Origin: Leptospira bourretii
GTDB taxonomy: Bacteria; Spirochaetota; Leptospiria; Leptospirales; Leptospiraceae
DNA length: 64,000 nt
Assembly (NCBI RefSeq): GCF_004770145.1
Contig: NZ_RQFW01000016.1
Coordinates: 124,001 to 188,000, forward strand
Reading direction: 5' to 3'
Each line of letters starts with the position of its first letter. The stretch's first letter is position 1. A program made the position numbers and the translations under genes. Below, in pieces: positions 1-9,630 of this stretch. The notes under the pieces were generated by a model. The model did no database searches, was not told where the DNA came from, and saw nothing but the letters and a program-made list of their open reading frames with translations.

Positions 1-2340
1 ATTTCCATAAGTATCGTTTATTTGCTTTTGGGTGATCGTGGAGAGGCTCTTTTGTTGTTATTTTCCGTTGTCGGCATCATCACGATTACTTTTTACCAAG
101 AGAAAAAAACAGAAACTGCAATCTCTGCCTTACGTTCACTAGCGAGCCCAAGAACCAATGTCATTCGTGACAAACAAATCATTCGGATCGAAGGAAAAGA
201 TGTAGTTTATGATGATCTATTGATTTTGAACGAAGGAGATCGAGTTCCTGCTGATTGCGAATTGATCTCTGATCGAATGTTTTCTTGTGATGAGTCTTTG
301 TTAACTGGAGAATCGGTCCCTGTTTCCAAATCACAATCCAATTCTGTTTTTTGTGGGTCGTTAGTTGTTAGTGGAGAGGGAGTTTGTCGTGTGAATGCTG
401 TAGGAAATCACACAGAAATTGGGAAAATTGGGCGTAAAATTGCCGATGAAACAGTTGGCCGAACATTACTCGAAATAGAAGTAGCACGTCTTGTGCGTAA
501 TTTATTTATTGTGGCTGCTTCTTTATGTGTCATCCTTGCTCTTTATTTTGGAATTGTCAAAAGCCAATGGTTACATGGTCTACTTTCGGGTTTAACATTG
601 GCAATCGGATTGATGCCAGAGGAACTGCCACTGGTGTTAACCATATTTTTTGCCTTAGGTGCATTTCGTTTGAGTACAAAAAATGTTTTGGTTAGGAGAT
701 CATCAATCATTGAAACTTTAGGTGCGGCTACGGTTCTTTGTTCTGATAAAACGGGGACCATTACCCAAAATAAAATGAAGGTTGGGATTGTTGTTACAAA
801 ATCTGAAACAGCCACTTTGCATCCAGAATCCAATCTTTCCGAAGATGTAAAAGATTTATTACAAATTGCTTATTGTGCCTCCAAACATCCAAGTTTTGAT
901 CCAATGGATATCGCTATATCCGATTGTTTGGTTTCTTTCCATGAAATAGATGATTCGGCTTTGTTATCTGTGAAAGATTTTCCGTTGACACCAGACCATT
1001 TAACGATGGTTCGTGTATTGCAAGAAAAAAATGCCTACCAGAGTTATGCCAAAGGTTCTCCAGAGGCAATTTTTGATTTATGTCAATTTGATTCTGCAGA
1101 GTCAAATTTTTGGACAACAAAAACAAATGAATTAGCAAAAGCAGGATACAGAGTTCTTGGTGTTGCCAAATCAAAATCACCATCTTCGAATATTCCTGAA
1201 GAAAGAAAACACGTTGATTATTTGTTTTATGGACTATTGGCATTTTTAGATCCCATTCGTGAGATAGTTCCTTTGGCAGTAAAAACAGCCTACGATTCGG
1301 GAATTCGTGTGATTATGATTACAGGAGATTATCCAGAAACTGCTAAAAACATTGCAGACCAAATTGGATTAAAGGATTCTCATTTGGTTTATACGGGAAA
1401 GGCTTTGGCCAGTTTGAATGAAACAGAATTACAATCTGTCATCCGAACTTGTAATGTTTTTTCTAGGGTAAGCCCGGAAGACAAATGGCGAATTGTTCGT
1501 ATGTTAAAAGCGGATGGTGAGATTGTTGCTATGACAGGGGATGGTGTCAACGACGCTCCTGCATTGCGTACGGCAAATATCGGTGTGGCAATGGGGGAAA
1601 GAGGAACTGATGTTGCGCGAGAAGCAGCCGACATTGTTTTGTTAGATGATTCATTCTCTTCTATTTTGGAGTCGGTAAAGATCGGAAGGCAAATTTTTGA
1701 TAACTTAAAAAAAGCATTAGGATACTTGATTGGAGTTCATATCCCAATTGTTGGTATTACATTTTTTCCGATTATTTTTGATTGGCCTATTGTTGTTTTA
1801 TCTGCCATTCATATTGTATTTATGGAAATGGTCATTGATCCTACTTGTACAATTGTATTTGAAAGGGAATCGCAAGAAGCTGATTTGATGAAACGAAAAC
1901 CGAGGGAAACATCGGAACCACTTTTGGATAAAGAATTGTTTATCAATTCCTTGATCCAGGGTGCCATTTCTTTGTTATCTGTTGTATCATCATATTGGAT
2001 CACTGAGTTGTTTTTGAAAGGAAATTCCTCTCCAAAGGTTGTGAGTACGGCTACTTTTGTTACATTAGTATTTTCGAATTTATTCTTAATCCTTGCCAAT
2101 CGTTCGCTCCATGAGTCGATGTGGAGTCGGATGCGAATTCCCAATCCAATCATTCGTTTTGTTTTTGCGGGGACAATCGGTGTGCTTTTTTTGGCTATGT
2201 ATTTGCCCGGTTTGAATGCTATGTTTCATTTTGTGCCACTTAATTTTGTTCAGTTTTCCTCGGCGATACTGGTTGCATTTATTGGAGTATTGTTCTACGA
2301 TATGACAAAAGTTTTGGTTTCAAAATTACTTCGTGGCTGA
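1..2340 (+). CDS. P-type cation-transporting ATPase (5' end outside window)
   Basis: Integral-membrane pump that couples ATP hydrolysis to cation transport. The frame is open from base 1, so the N-terminus and first helices lie before the window; the TTG at 22 is only an internal codon. Visible in order: actuator TGES (304-315), M4 motif PEELP (616-630), phosphorylation loop DKTGT with its Asp codon at 745, KGSPE of the nucleotide domain, TGD hinge near 1321, GDGVNDAP (1537-1560), then a C-terminal block of hydrophobic helices. M4 has no CPC or CPH, which argues against a heavy-metal P1B pump. The layout fits P2/P3 pumps, but PEELP is neither the PEGLP of Ca/Na pumps nor the PEMLP of MgtA, so the ion is left open. 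The family is certain; the substrate is not. Confidence 0.93.
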   Translation: MSISIVYLLLGDRGEALLLLFSVVGIITITFYQEKKTETAISALRSLASPRTNVIRDKQIIRIEGKDVVYDDLLILNEGDRVPADCELISDRMFSCDESLLTGESVPVSKSQSNSVFCGSLVVSGEGVCRVNAVGNHTEIGKIGRKIADETVGRTLLEIEVARLVRNLFIVAASLCVILALYFGIVKSQWLHGLLSGLTLAIGLMPEELPLVLTIFFALGAFRLSTKNVLVRRSSIIETLGAATVLCSDKTGTITQNKMKVGIVVTKSETATLHPESNLSEDVKDLLQIAYCASKHPSFDPMDIAISDCLVSFHEIDDSALLSVKDFPLTPDHLTMVRVLQEKNAYQSYAKGSPEAIFDLCQFDSAESNFWTTKTNELAKAGYRVLGVAKSKSPSSNIPEERKHVDYLFYGLLAFLDPIREIVPLAVKTAYDSGIRVIMITGDYPETAKNIADQIGLKDSHLVYTGKALASLNETELQSVIRTCNVFSRVSPEDKWRIVRMLKADGEIVAMTGDGVNDAPALRTANIGVAMGERGTDVAREAADIVLLDDSFSSILESVKIGRQIFDNLKKALGYLIGVHIPIVGITFFPIIFDWPIVVLSAIHIVFMEMVIDPTCTIVFERESQEADLMKRKPRETSEPLLDKELFINSLIQGAISLLSVVSSYWITELFLKGNSSPKVVSTATFVTLVFSNLFLILANRSLHESMWSRMRIPNPIIRFVFAGTIGVLFLAMYLPGLNAMFHFVPLNFVQFSSAILVAFIGVLFYDMTKVLVSKLLRG

Positions 2341-2377
2341 CATGATCGTGGTCTGTTTCTAAACTTAGCAAAAGCTT

Positions 2378-3244
2378 ATGATAGAACTCTTCTTTCCTAA
2401 AAAGTATTCTGCTCTTTGTTTGAAATCCGCCTTTTTTGGATTTTTTGCGCATACAGGATTTGTGCGCGGTTTACAAGAAATTGGTTTTAAACCCGCCGTT
2501 GTCACAGGGTCAAGCTCTGGTGCAATGATCGGTGCCTTATATGCGACCGGCCGAGAAATGGTCGAATTTGAATCTCTTATTTTGGGACTAAGAAAAAAGG
2601 ATTTTTGGGAAGGGAATTCTTTGTCAATGTTAGGTCGATTGTTACGCAAAGGTTTAAATGGTTATAGTGGGGTCCTTACTGGCAAAGCCACTCGCAAAAT
2701 CTTATATCCATATCTTGGAAATAAAAAGTTTTCCGACTTACCAATAAAGTTAGGAATCGCCGTCTCCAATCTATCAAAAAACAAAAGAGAACTGATCACT
2801 GAAGGAAATGTATTAGATGCGGTGATGGGCTCAATCGCATTCCCATTTTTATACGAAGTACAAGAATTTCAGGGGCAGGAATTTTTGGATGGTGGTATTG
2901 GTGATGGCGAACCAATCAAAGAATTGATCTTGGATCCTAGTATTGATCGCATTGTCATACACCAAATCAATAATCATAGACCTGTGAGTCGAAACACAAT
3001 GAAGCGCGCGTTAGATGCTTCTGTGCAAATTATCGAATCGGAAACTGAAGATTTAAAATCATTGTTGGCAAAGGAAAAAGGAAAAAAACTAATTCGTTTG
3101 GAGACAAACACTCCTTACCTTTCTCCCAATGACTTCTCAAAAGGTAAATTTGCTCTTGCCGAAGGGCGTGGAACCGCTTATCGGCATAGGGTAGAAATTT
3201 TGGGTGAACTGGAGCTACCAGTATTTGGTTTTTTTAATCAATAA
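2378..3244 (+). CDS. Patatin-like phospholipase/acylhydrolase
   Basis: Predicted serine acylhydrolase of the patatin family (Ser-Asp dyad), acting on lipid esters in the cytoplasm or at the membrane. Nucleophile elbow GSSSG lies at residues 44-48 (Ser46) and the partner Asp at D171 in DGG. The length of 288 aa is normal for small bacterial members. The oxyanion-hole loop that usually reads GGGxxG is replaced near residues 16-21 by a stretch with only one Gly, although the following HTGFVRGLQEIG keeps the family pattern. No signal peptide is seen. The gene begins 37 bases after the P-type ATPase and ends 8 bases before the next kinase, so co-transcription is likely. The altered loop leaves activity uncertain. 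Confidence 0.85.
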   Translation: MIELFFPKKYSALCLKSAFFGFFAHTGFVRGLQEIGFKPAVVTGSSSGAMIGALYATGREMVEFESLILGLRKKDFWEGNSLSMLGRLLRKGLNGYSGVLTGKATRKILYPYLGNKKFSDLPIKLGIAVSNLSKNKRELITEGNVLDAVMGSIAFPFLYEVQEFQGQEFLDGGIGDGEPIKELILDPSIDRIVIHQINNHRPVSRNTMKRALDASVQIIESETEDLKSLLAKEKGKKLIRLETNTPYLSPNDFSKGKFALAEGRGTAYRHRVEILGELELPVFGFFNQ

Positions 3245-3252
3245 TTCAAATT

Positions 3253-5178
3253 ATGGACATCCAAAAGAAACTCAATGTATTGATTGTTGAAGATTCTCTT
3301 GCTTCCTACAAAGCAATTGTATCGGTTTTGCAAAACTTTGGGTTTTCTATATTTTCAGAAAGAGCTGAGTGGAAATCAGAATTCGAACAAAGAATCAATG
3401 ATGAAACATGGGATATCGTGATCTCAGACTTTTATCTTCCTGATTTTGATGGTCGTTATGTGATCTCTAGAGTCAAAGAAATCAATCCAGAATTGCCTGT
3501 GATTCTTGTTACGGAATTTTTACCAGAAGAAGCTGCTTCTGAATTTTTAAACTTAGGCGCAGCAGAATTTTTACCTAAGTCGTCGATCATTAAACTTCCA
3601 TTTGTTGTAAATCGTGAATTGGAAGCTTACCGCCTAAAACAATCACAAAAAAAAGCTTGGGATATGTTGGTTCATGGAGAAGAACTTTTAACACGTTCCC
3701 AAAAAATTTCTCATCTTGGCCATTTTGAAGTAATCTTTCCAGAAAAAAATACTTTATGGTCTTTAGAGTTGTATCGAATTTTAGGATTTGATTTTGCGGA
3801 AAATCCTTTGATGGAAAAAGTATGGGCACTTTTAGATGAAGCAGAGCAAGACCATATCAAAGTTGTTTGGTCTGATTTACTTAGGGACAATCATTCAAAG
3901 GAAATGATTGTCACCTTAAATACAAAATCTGGTAGAAAAAAAGTAAATCTTTGGTTGGAAGCAGAAAAGTTTGAAGGCTCAAGATTTAGAATTTTTGGAA
4001 CCATTCACGATATTTCGGATTTGTCTGAATTAGAACACTCCATTCAGTTGAACGAACAGTTGTTTAAGGGTATCTTTAATAATTCCTCACAAGCAATTTT
4101 TCTTTTGGATTTACAAGGTCATGTGATTCGTATGAATCGTAATGCCGTGATTTCTTTTGAAAGAGAGGAAACTGATGTCCAAGGTTTGGAATTGATTCGA
4201 TCTATTTTTTCGAATTCCGATGAAGAATCTAAAAAAAAATTAACTTACGGAATGAAGTTAGCTTTAAAAAATCAAAGTTTCGAGGTATTTGTCAGTTATA
4301 ATTTGTTAGATGGAAGGGAAAAATACTTTGATTGTGATTTTTATTCATTAACGGACACATCTGGGAAAATTTTGTATATAGTCTTAGAAGCCAAAGACAT
4401 TACCGAAAAAATTGTATTAGAACGTGCATACGCCCAATCCCAGAAATTAGAAGCACTGGGAACGTTTGCCGGTGGTATCGCCCATGATTTTAATAATTTA
4501 CTCACTCCAATGTTAGCTTATGTTTCTTTTTTGAATTCAGAATGGTCTAAGGGTACCACGAATGAGGCAATTCAAAAATCATTACCAGCAATTGAAGGAA
4601 TTTCCAAGTCTTTGGATCGGGCAAAAAACTTGATCCAACAAATTCTTACTTATTCTAAAATCGATAATTCCATTTCCAAACAATTGGATCTTAGGGAAAA
4701 CTTATTACAAGTTTTAAAGGAGGTAAGAACTGTATCTTCGAACCAAATCACGTTGTTTACCGACTTAGGAAATGAACCTGCTTATGTGAATGCGGATCCT
4801 ATTCAAATCTTTCAAATACTATCGAACTTATACGAAAATTCAGTGTTTGCCTTGCAAGATATTCCATATCCAAAAATTACAATCTCTCTTTCAAAAGTTT
4901 TGTATGAAAAATCAGAACTACTTCATGTTGGTTTTATGAAAAATACAGAATATTGGAAATTGGGTTTTGCTGATAATGGAGAAGGAATCCCAACAGAAAT
5001 TATCCAAAAAATCTTTGATCCATTTTTCACAACCAAAGGTGGGAAGGGAACGGGTTTGGGATTGCCGATCATTTATGGAATCATGGTGAAGATGGGTGGA
5101 ACAATTCTAGTAAATTCTTCGATTGGCAAAGGAACAGAGTTCGATCTATATTTTCCTGCCTGGAAAGCTATGCTTTAA
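3253..5178 (+). CDS. Receiver-PAS-histidine kinase (hybrid sensor)
   Basis: Cytoplasmic two-component protein of 641 aa with the receiver placed first. The receiver (about 8-125) has VEDS, phospho-acceptor Asp59 in [10 protein letters not shown] and the conserved Lys in LPKS. One or two PAS/PAC sensor modules follow (about 150-385). The dimerisation/phosphotransfer domain has His411 in [11 protein letters not shown], typical of the NtrB-like HisKA group, and the HATPase domain has DNGEGIP and [10 protein letters not shown] near the C-terminus. No membrane helix is seen, so the signal is probably cytosolic or arrives by phosphotransfer to Asp59. It starts 8 bases after the patatin gene and is followed at 45 bases by a second hybrid kinase, suggesting a phosphorelay pair. 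The stimulus is unknown. Confidence 0.92.
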   Translation: MDIQKKLNVLIVEDSLASYKAIVSVLQNFGFSIFSERAEWKSEFEQRINDETWDIVISDFYLPDFDGRYVISRVKEINPELPVILVTEFLPEEAASEFLNLGAAEFLPKSSIIKLPFVVNRELEAYRLKQSQKKAWDMLVHGEELLTRSQKISHLGHFEVIFPEKNTLWSLELYRILGFDFAENPLMEKVWALLDEAEQDHIKVVWSDLLRDNHSKEMIVTLNTKSGRKKVNLWLEAEKFEGSRFRIFGTIHDISDLSELEHSIQLNEQLFKGIFNNSSQAIFLLDLQGHVIRMNRNAVISFEREETDVQGLELIRSIFSNSDEESKKKLTYGMKLALKNQSFEVFVSYNLLDGREKYFDCDFYSLTDTSGKILYIVLEAKDITEKIVLERAYAQSQKLEALGTFAGGIAHDFNNLLTPMLAYVSFLNSEWSKGTTNEAIQKSLPAIEGISKSLDRAKNLIQQILTYSKIDNSISKQLDLRENLLQVLKEVRTVSSNQITLFTDLGNEPAYVNADPIQIFQILSNLYENSVFALQDIPYPKITISLSKVLYEKSELLHVGFMKNTEYWKLGFADNGEGIPTEIIQKIFDPFFTTKGGKGTGLGLPIIYGIMVKMGGTILVNSSIGKGTEFDLYFPAWKAML

Positions 5179-5222
5179 TCAATTGACAAGATCATTCTTT
5201 TGTATTACTAAATGATGATCCC

Positions 5223-7397
5223 ATGAATAATTATTTCCAGAGAAAGCACTTCGAGTCCCTCTATCTAGGTTTTTTATGGGGACTTCTTGTATTACTTTTG
5301 CTTTCTTCTTTTTTTTTCTTTTATCAAGTATATGAAAGTCGTAAAGATCGAAATTTATATGAAGACCAGAGTCGTTGGAATGCATTTTTAATTCAATATT
5401 CTTCTTATTTAAAGGACGCAGAAACTGGAGTCCGTGGTTACCTCCTAACTTCGGATCCAGAATTTCTGGAACCTTATAAAAATTCTCTCCTTCAAATGCA
5501 AAAACTCGAGACTTCTCTGAGAGAAGAATGTGAATTCATGTATATTGGCGAGTTAGAGTCCATCATTCGAGCCTACCACCTAAAACTAGAATACATTCAA
5601 AATTTTATAAAATATTTTCCTAAGAAACGTCCCGGGAAATTGGATTTTATTGAAAGCAAAAGACGAATGGATGTTTTTCGTGATGAAGTCCAATTGCTTT
5701 TGGATAAGAAGTTAGAAAAGGAAAATTTAGAAAAAGAAACAAATCGTAAGTTTACCATTCGGTTAATTGCTACTTCAGGTGGATTATTTTTTATTTTATC
5801 CATTCTTATATTGTGGATGATCTTTGTATTAAAAAGAAATACGAGAATATTAGTTGAAAAGGAACTAATAGAAGATCGTTTGTTTGAGATCGACGACTTG
5901 TATCAAAACTCACCAGTTGGATTTCATAGTTTAGATGCAAATGGATTTTTTGTAAAAGTCAATCGAACTGAACAGGAATGGTTGGGATATACAGAAGAAG
6001 AGTTAGTTGGAAGAATCAAATGGCCAGATCTTCTTACTGACGAGAGCAAACAAGTCTTTCAAACTAATTTTCCTGTTTTTAAAGAGAAAGGTCGGATTGA
6101 CAATTTAAGGTTTGAAGTCATACGCAAAGATGGAAGTTCCTTGTTTTTGAATGTATCTGCGACGGCCATATATTCTAAAGATAATGAAATGATCAGATCG
6201 CGCTCTGTGTCTTTGGATATTTCGCAAATGATTTTGTATGAAAGGGAACTGATTGATTCTCGAATCCGTGCTGAGGATGCAAACCGAGCCAAGTCAGAAT
6301 TCCTTTCCAACATGAGCCATGAATTAAGAACTCCGCTGAATGCAGTGATCGGGCTTTCTATGTGGCTAATGGAAGACAATCCAAAGCCAGAACAGGTAGA
6401 ATACTTGAGGAACTTACGTTTCTCTAGTGAAACACTTCTTACTTTGATCAATGACATTTTAGATTTTAACAAAATTGAAGAAAGGATGATCATTATAGAA
6501 GAAATTGATTTTAGTCTTAAAGATTTTATCAGCTCTGTTTCTTCTTCTTTTGAGATTAAAGCCAAAGAACAACTCCTTTCGTTCCAAACAGAAATTGATG
6601 AAAAACTTCCTGAATATATTTGTTTTGATCCCACTCGGATGTTGCAAGTTCTTAACAATTTATTATCTAATGCCGTGAAGTTTACTAAAGTTGGGAAAAT
6701 TACACTTCGCGTTCATTTGGTTTCAAAAATTGGTAATGAAGTTGTGATTCGATTTGAAGTGGAAGATACGGGAATAGGAATTGCATCCGAGAAACTTAAA
6801 TTTGTATTTGAGAAATTCACCCAAGCAAGTGGAGACACAACTAGAAAGTATGGTGGCTCTGGCCTCGGACTTGCCATATCAAAAGGACTTGTCGAATTAA
6901 TGAAAGGCAATCTTGAATTAGAATCTGAGTTGGGAAAAGGATCGAAATTTTCTTTTACCTTTCCATGTAAAATCGGAAAATCAAACACCAATAGACAAAT
7001 TCATGCATTAAAGGATTCTTCTGATTTAACTGGTAAAAGAATTCTTGTTGCTGATGATATTGAAATTAATCGCTCTATCGTAGTTCGTTTTTTAAAACGT
7101 TGGGGTATTGAATCGGAAGAGGCAGCAGACGGTGAGGAAGTATTACAAAAGTTGGCCAATGGAAAATTTGATTTAGTTTTGATGGATTTGCATATGCCAA
7201 ATATGGATGGTTATATGGCTGCGAAACAAATTCGAGATAACCGTAGTTGGAAAAACTTACCGATTATTGCTTTAACTGCTTCTGCACAATTAGAAACACA
7301 AGATAAAATTCATTCAGTAGGAATGAATGACTTTATCTCTAAACCTTTTTATCCTGATGATTTATTTCAAAAACTAACACACTGGATTGTAATTTAA
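5223..7397 (+). CDS. CHASE3-PAS hybrid histidine kinase with C-terminal receiver
   Basis: Membrane sensor kinase of 724 aa. An N-terminal helix (about 14-37) and a second helix near 180-203 bracket a periplasmic region with the CHASE3-like signature DAETGVRGYLLTSD. A PAS domain follows (about 220-340), then HisKA with His366 in SNMSHELRTPLN, an HATPase domain with DTGIGI and GGSGLGLAIS, and a receiver with ADD and phospho-acceptor Asp655 in LMDLHMPNMDG. This fits a phosphorelay sensor that would need an external HPt or response regulator. A TTGACA hexamer occurs at 5183-5188 upstream, but the matching -10 is poor. Its stop codon overlaps that of the convergent SpoIIE gene by four bases, leaving no room for a terminator between them. 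Confidence 0.94.
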   Translation: MNNYFQRKHFESLYLGFLWGLLVLLLLSSFFFFYQVYESRKDRNLYEDQSRWNAFLIQYSSYLKDAETGVRGYLLTSDPEFLEPYKNSLLQMQKLETSLREECEFMYIGELESIIRAYHLKLEYIQNFIKYFPKKRPGKLDFIESKRRMDVFRDEVQLLLDKKLEKENLEKETNRKFTIRLIATSGGLFFILSILILWMIFVLKRNTRILVEKELIEDRLFEIDDLYQNSPVGFHSLDANGFFVKVNRTEQEWLGYTEEELVGRIKWPDLLTDESKQVFQTNFPVFKEKGRIDNLRFEVIRKDGSSLFLNVSATAIYSKDNEMIRSRSVSLDISQMILYERELIDSRIRAEDANRAKSEFLSNMSHELRTPLNAVIGLSMWLMEDNPKPEQVEYLRNLRFSSETLLTLINDILDFNKIEERMIIIEEIDFSLKDFISSVSSSFEIKAKEQLLSFQTEIDEKLPEYICFDPTRMLQVLNNLLSNAVKFTKVGKITLRVHLVSKIGNEVVIRFEVEDTGIGIASEKLKFVFEKFTQASGDTTRKYGGSGLGLAISKGLVELMKGNLELESELGKGSKFSFTFPCKIGKSNTNRQIHALKDSSDLTGKRILVADDIEINRSIVVRFLKRWGIESEEAADGEEVLQKLANGKFDLVLMDLHMPNMDGYMAAKQIRDNRSWKNLPIIALTASAQLETQDKIHSVGMNDFISKPFYPDDLFQKLTHWIVI

Positions 7398-9514
7398 GTT
7401 TCTTTATCCAAAGAGATGGCAAGTATTGTAACATCGTCATCAGAACGTTTTGACTTTTGGAACTTTTCTACTTCTGTGATCACTTGGTCACAAATTGTCT
7501 GTGGGTCTTTGTCGGCTAATGTTTGTAAAATGGATAGAAATCTTTCCTCTCCAAAAAGTTCACCCGTAGTTGATTTTCTTGCTTCAATCACACCATCCGT
7601 AAATAATATCAAAGTACCAGATTTCGGGAGAGGTAATGTTTTTTCGACTACTTGCGCTTCTATGTATTCGTTTATGGCTCGCCCTTGGCTTGTGATATGT
7701 TCGATATTTCCATTTCGATCTAAATAAATCAATGGGTGGTGGCCTGCATTGGCTATCTTCATGATATTTTTTTCTGGATGCAGATAAACAAAAAAGGCGC
7801 TCAGGAAATGTCCAGAAAGAGAACTTAGAAGAGACAATCGAATTCGTTCTGCTGCATAGGCGGGCCTATCTAGGGAATCATCCCAGATTTGAAGGGAAAC
7901 TTTTGCCATGGATGCAATCATTGCCGCAGGAATTCCGTGACCTGAAACATCGCAGAGAAATAAACCTATTTCATTTTCTTTTACAATGAATTGAACAAAA
8001 TCACCACCAATGTCAGATGCTGGTGAATAACGAAAGCCCAATGCATAACCATTTGCATGTGTCCTTTTTTGTGGCAATAAGCCACTTTGAAGTTTTTGTG
8101 CAATTTTTAACTGGAGGTCTAATTCTTGTTTTTCTTCTGTTGCTTTTCTGTAATCAGATACTTTTAATACCAGTGCCATTGACAAAAAGAAAACTTCTAT
8201 TGCGGAACCTAACGGCAGTGAGTAGGACGATAAGTGAATGGGTTTGATGAAACCTTGAACGGTTAATGTATTTAAGGCGCCACCGAGTAGAATCGAACCG
8301 AAAGCCAGTAGGAAAAGAACCACTTCGAGTTTTTTTTTGCTTTTGATCACAGCCATAAGAGAAATGAAGAGGACAAGCAAAATAGGTATGATCACTAGAG
8401 AGACACCTAATTGAATGAAGTTTCTCAGTTCTAAGAAAAAGATAGTAAAGATTAAAGAAATAAATAATAGGATAAAACCTTTTGCTAGTTTATTAACTTT
8501 AGGAAAGTTTTTTTCGGTTTCTAAAAATTCTATCGTAAAAAGTAGACCAAAGACTGAAGTCAAATAAATCGTGATCGGAAATAAATAATTTTTCCAAGTA
8601 TGTGAATTTCCTATCTCAATGTATTGCATAAAGCCAGTGGAAAACAAATTGATCAAGAGAACCGTTGCTAAATAGAAAAAGTAAAAGAAAAATTTTCGAT
8701 AACGCAATGTATTCGCTAAGAATAAACTGAATAAAAACATCATAAAACCTGCGCCGAAATAAGCCGCAAAGAATATATCTTGTTTTTTGGAAAAGGCGAT
8801 GAAACTTCGCGAATTATAAATAGAAACAAAATTAAAGATTGGATTTGCTGAATTAATTTTTACGTATATAGCGCGAGTTTCATCCGGTGAGAGTGTGATA
8901 GGGAATGCCGGGATGTGGGAGTATATGGGTTTGTTTTTTTGTAGGACCTGCTCTCCGGAAACTTGTGTAATCCAGTTCCCTTTCACTTGTGTATGCAGTT
9001 CAAAAACATCTACCACAGGACTTGAAAAATGCAAAAAGAATGTATGTGGTAAGTTTCCGTAGTGGATCAATGTAATTCTTAACCAAAGTGGATCTTTCAC
9101 TTGTGAAAAAGAGATAGTCGCTTTCGGATTTGGACGCCAAATTGTGTCCTCTCTTAGAATTCTGTCCAAACTAGATTCTTGTTCTGGAACAACGACATAC
9201 TCAAAATATTTTCCAATGTCTCTATAATTTTTTGATTCCTCAATGGAAAGAGGAAAAGCCTCAAGAGAGGACTGAAAACAAAGAAGAACCACAAAGAAAG
9301 GAATCCAGGGTGTGAGGTTTTGTAGAAACGGCAGTCTGTATTTAGGCTTTTGTATTTCTGTTTTTTTAGGGAAAGAGAAACTGCAATCTGCTCCCCGCAC
9401 GAACGATCTAGATAACGCTGTTATTTTTTCAATTTTGGCTCTGTCCAACCGCCTAATCTTGTTCGAAGGAAATTTGGGTGAATTTGGGAAAAAAGAAAGC
9501 CAGTTTCGAAACAT
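7394..9514 (-). CDS. 7TMR-DISM receptor with SpoIIE (PP2C) phosphatase domain
   Basis: Membrane receptor that would turn an extracytoplasmic signal into Ser/Thr dephosphorylation, the RsbU-type branch of partner-switching systems. After a hydrophobic export signal near residues 70-90 come a 7TMR-DISMED2-like extracellular domain, about seven transmembrane helices, a short coiled linker and a SpoIIE/PP2C domain (about 500-700) with SDIGGDFVQF, CDVSGHGIPAAM and LFTDGVIEAR, which carry the metal-binding Asp residues. I chose the ATG at 9514; a GTG at 9520 is also in frame, and neither has a clear ribosome site. The unusually long stretch before the signal helix may mean a later non-ATG start. 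No anti-sigma or STAS partner gene is adjacent. Confidence 0.88.
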   Translation of the reverse strand: MFRNWLSFFPNSPKFPSNKIRRLDRAKIEKITALSRSFVRGADCSFSFPKKTEIQKPKYRLPFLQNLTPWIPFFVVLLCFQSSLEAFPLSIEESKNYRDIGKYFEYVVVPEQESSLDRILREDTIWRPNPKATISFSQVKDPLWLRITLIHYGNLPHTFFLHFSSPVVDVFELHTQVKGNWITQVSGEQVLQKNKPIYSHIPAFPITLSPDETRAIYVKINSANPIFNFVSIYNSRSFIAFSKKQDIFFAAYFGAGFMMFLFSLFLANTLRYRKFFFYFFYLATVLLINLFSTGFMQYIEIGNSHTWKNYLFPITIYLTSVFGLLFTIEFLETEKNFPKVNKLAKGFILLFISLIFTIFFLELRNFIQLGVSLVIIPILLVLFISLMAVIKSKKKLEVVLFLLAFGSILLGGALNTLTVQGFIKPIHLSSYSLPLGSAIEVFFLSMALVLKVSDYRKATEEKQELDLQLKIAQKLQSGLLPQKRTHANGYALGFRYSPASDIGGDFVQFIVKENEIGLFLCDVSGHGIPAAMIASMAKVSLQIWDDSLDRPAYAAERIRLSLLSSLSGHFLSAFFVYLHPEKNIMKIANAGHHPLIYLDRNGNIEHITSQGRAINEYIEAQVVEKTLPLPKSGTLILFTDGVIEARKSTTGELFGEERFLSILQTLADKDPQTICDQVITEVEKFQKSKRSDDDVTILAISLDKET

Positions 9515-9588
9515 TCGCACTATAATAGGACGAGAATTGCAGAGAGAAAGTGATTTTCCGTGAAAAAACTTGTAACAAGAACGAGAAA

Positions 9589-9615
9589 TTGGCAGTCAAA
9601 TGGTTAGAGTGCTAA
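9589..9615 (+). promoter_or_regulatory. CIRCE operator (HrcA binding site)
   Basis: Inverted repeat TTGGCAGTC - 9 bases - GAGTGCTAA. The right half is a perfect CIRCE half-site and the left half matches the consensus TTAGCACTC at 7 of 9 positions, with the canonical 9-base spacer. It ends 15 bases before the ATG of the ClpB-like gene and just before its ribosome site. HrcA repression relieved by heat shock is the established role of CIRCE; its role here is inferred from position. Confidence 0.85.
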
Positions 9616-9630
9616 AAAAGGGGAGACACA

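Noticed and set aside
6059..6658. Long minus-strand ORF (199 aa) inside the hybrid kinase
   Set aside because: Antisense shadow of a well-defined PAS/HisKA region; Ser/Ile/Leu-rich text typical of reverse-frame reading.
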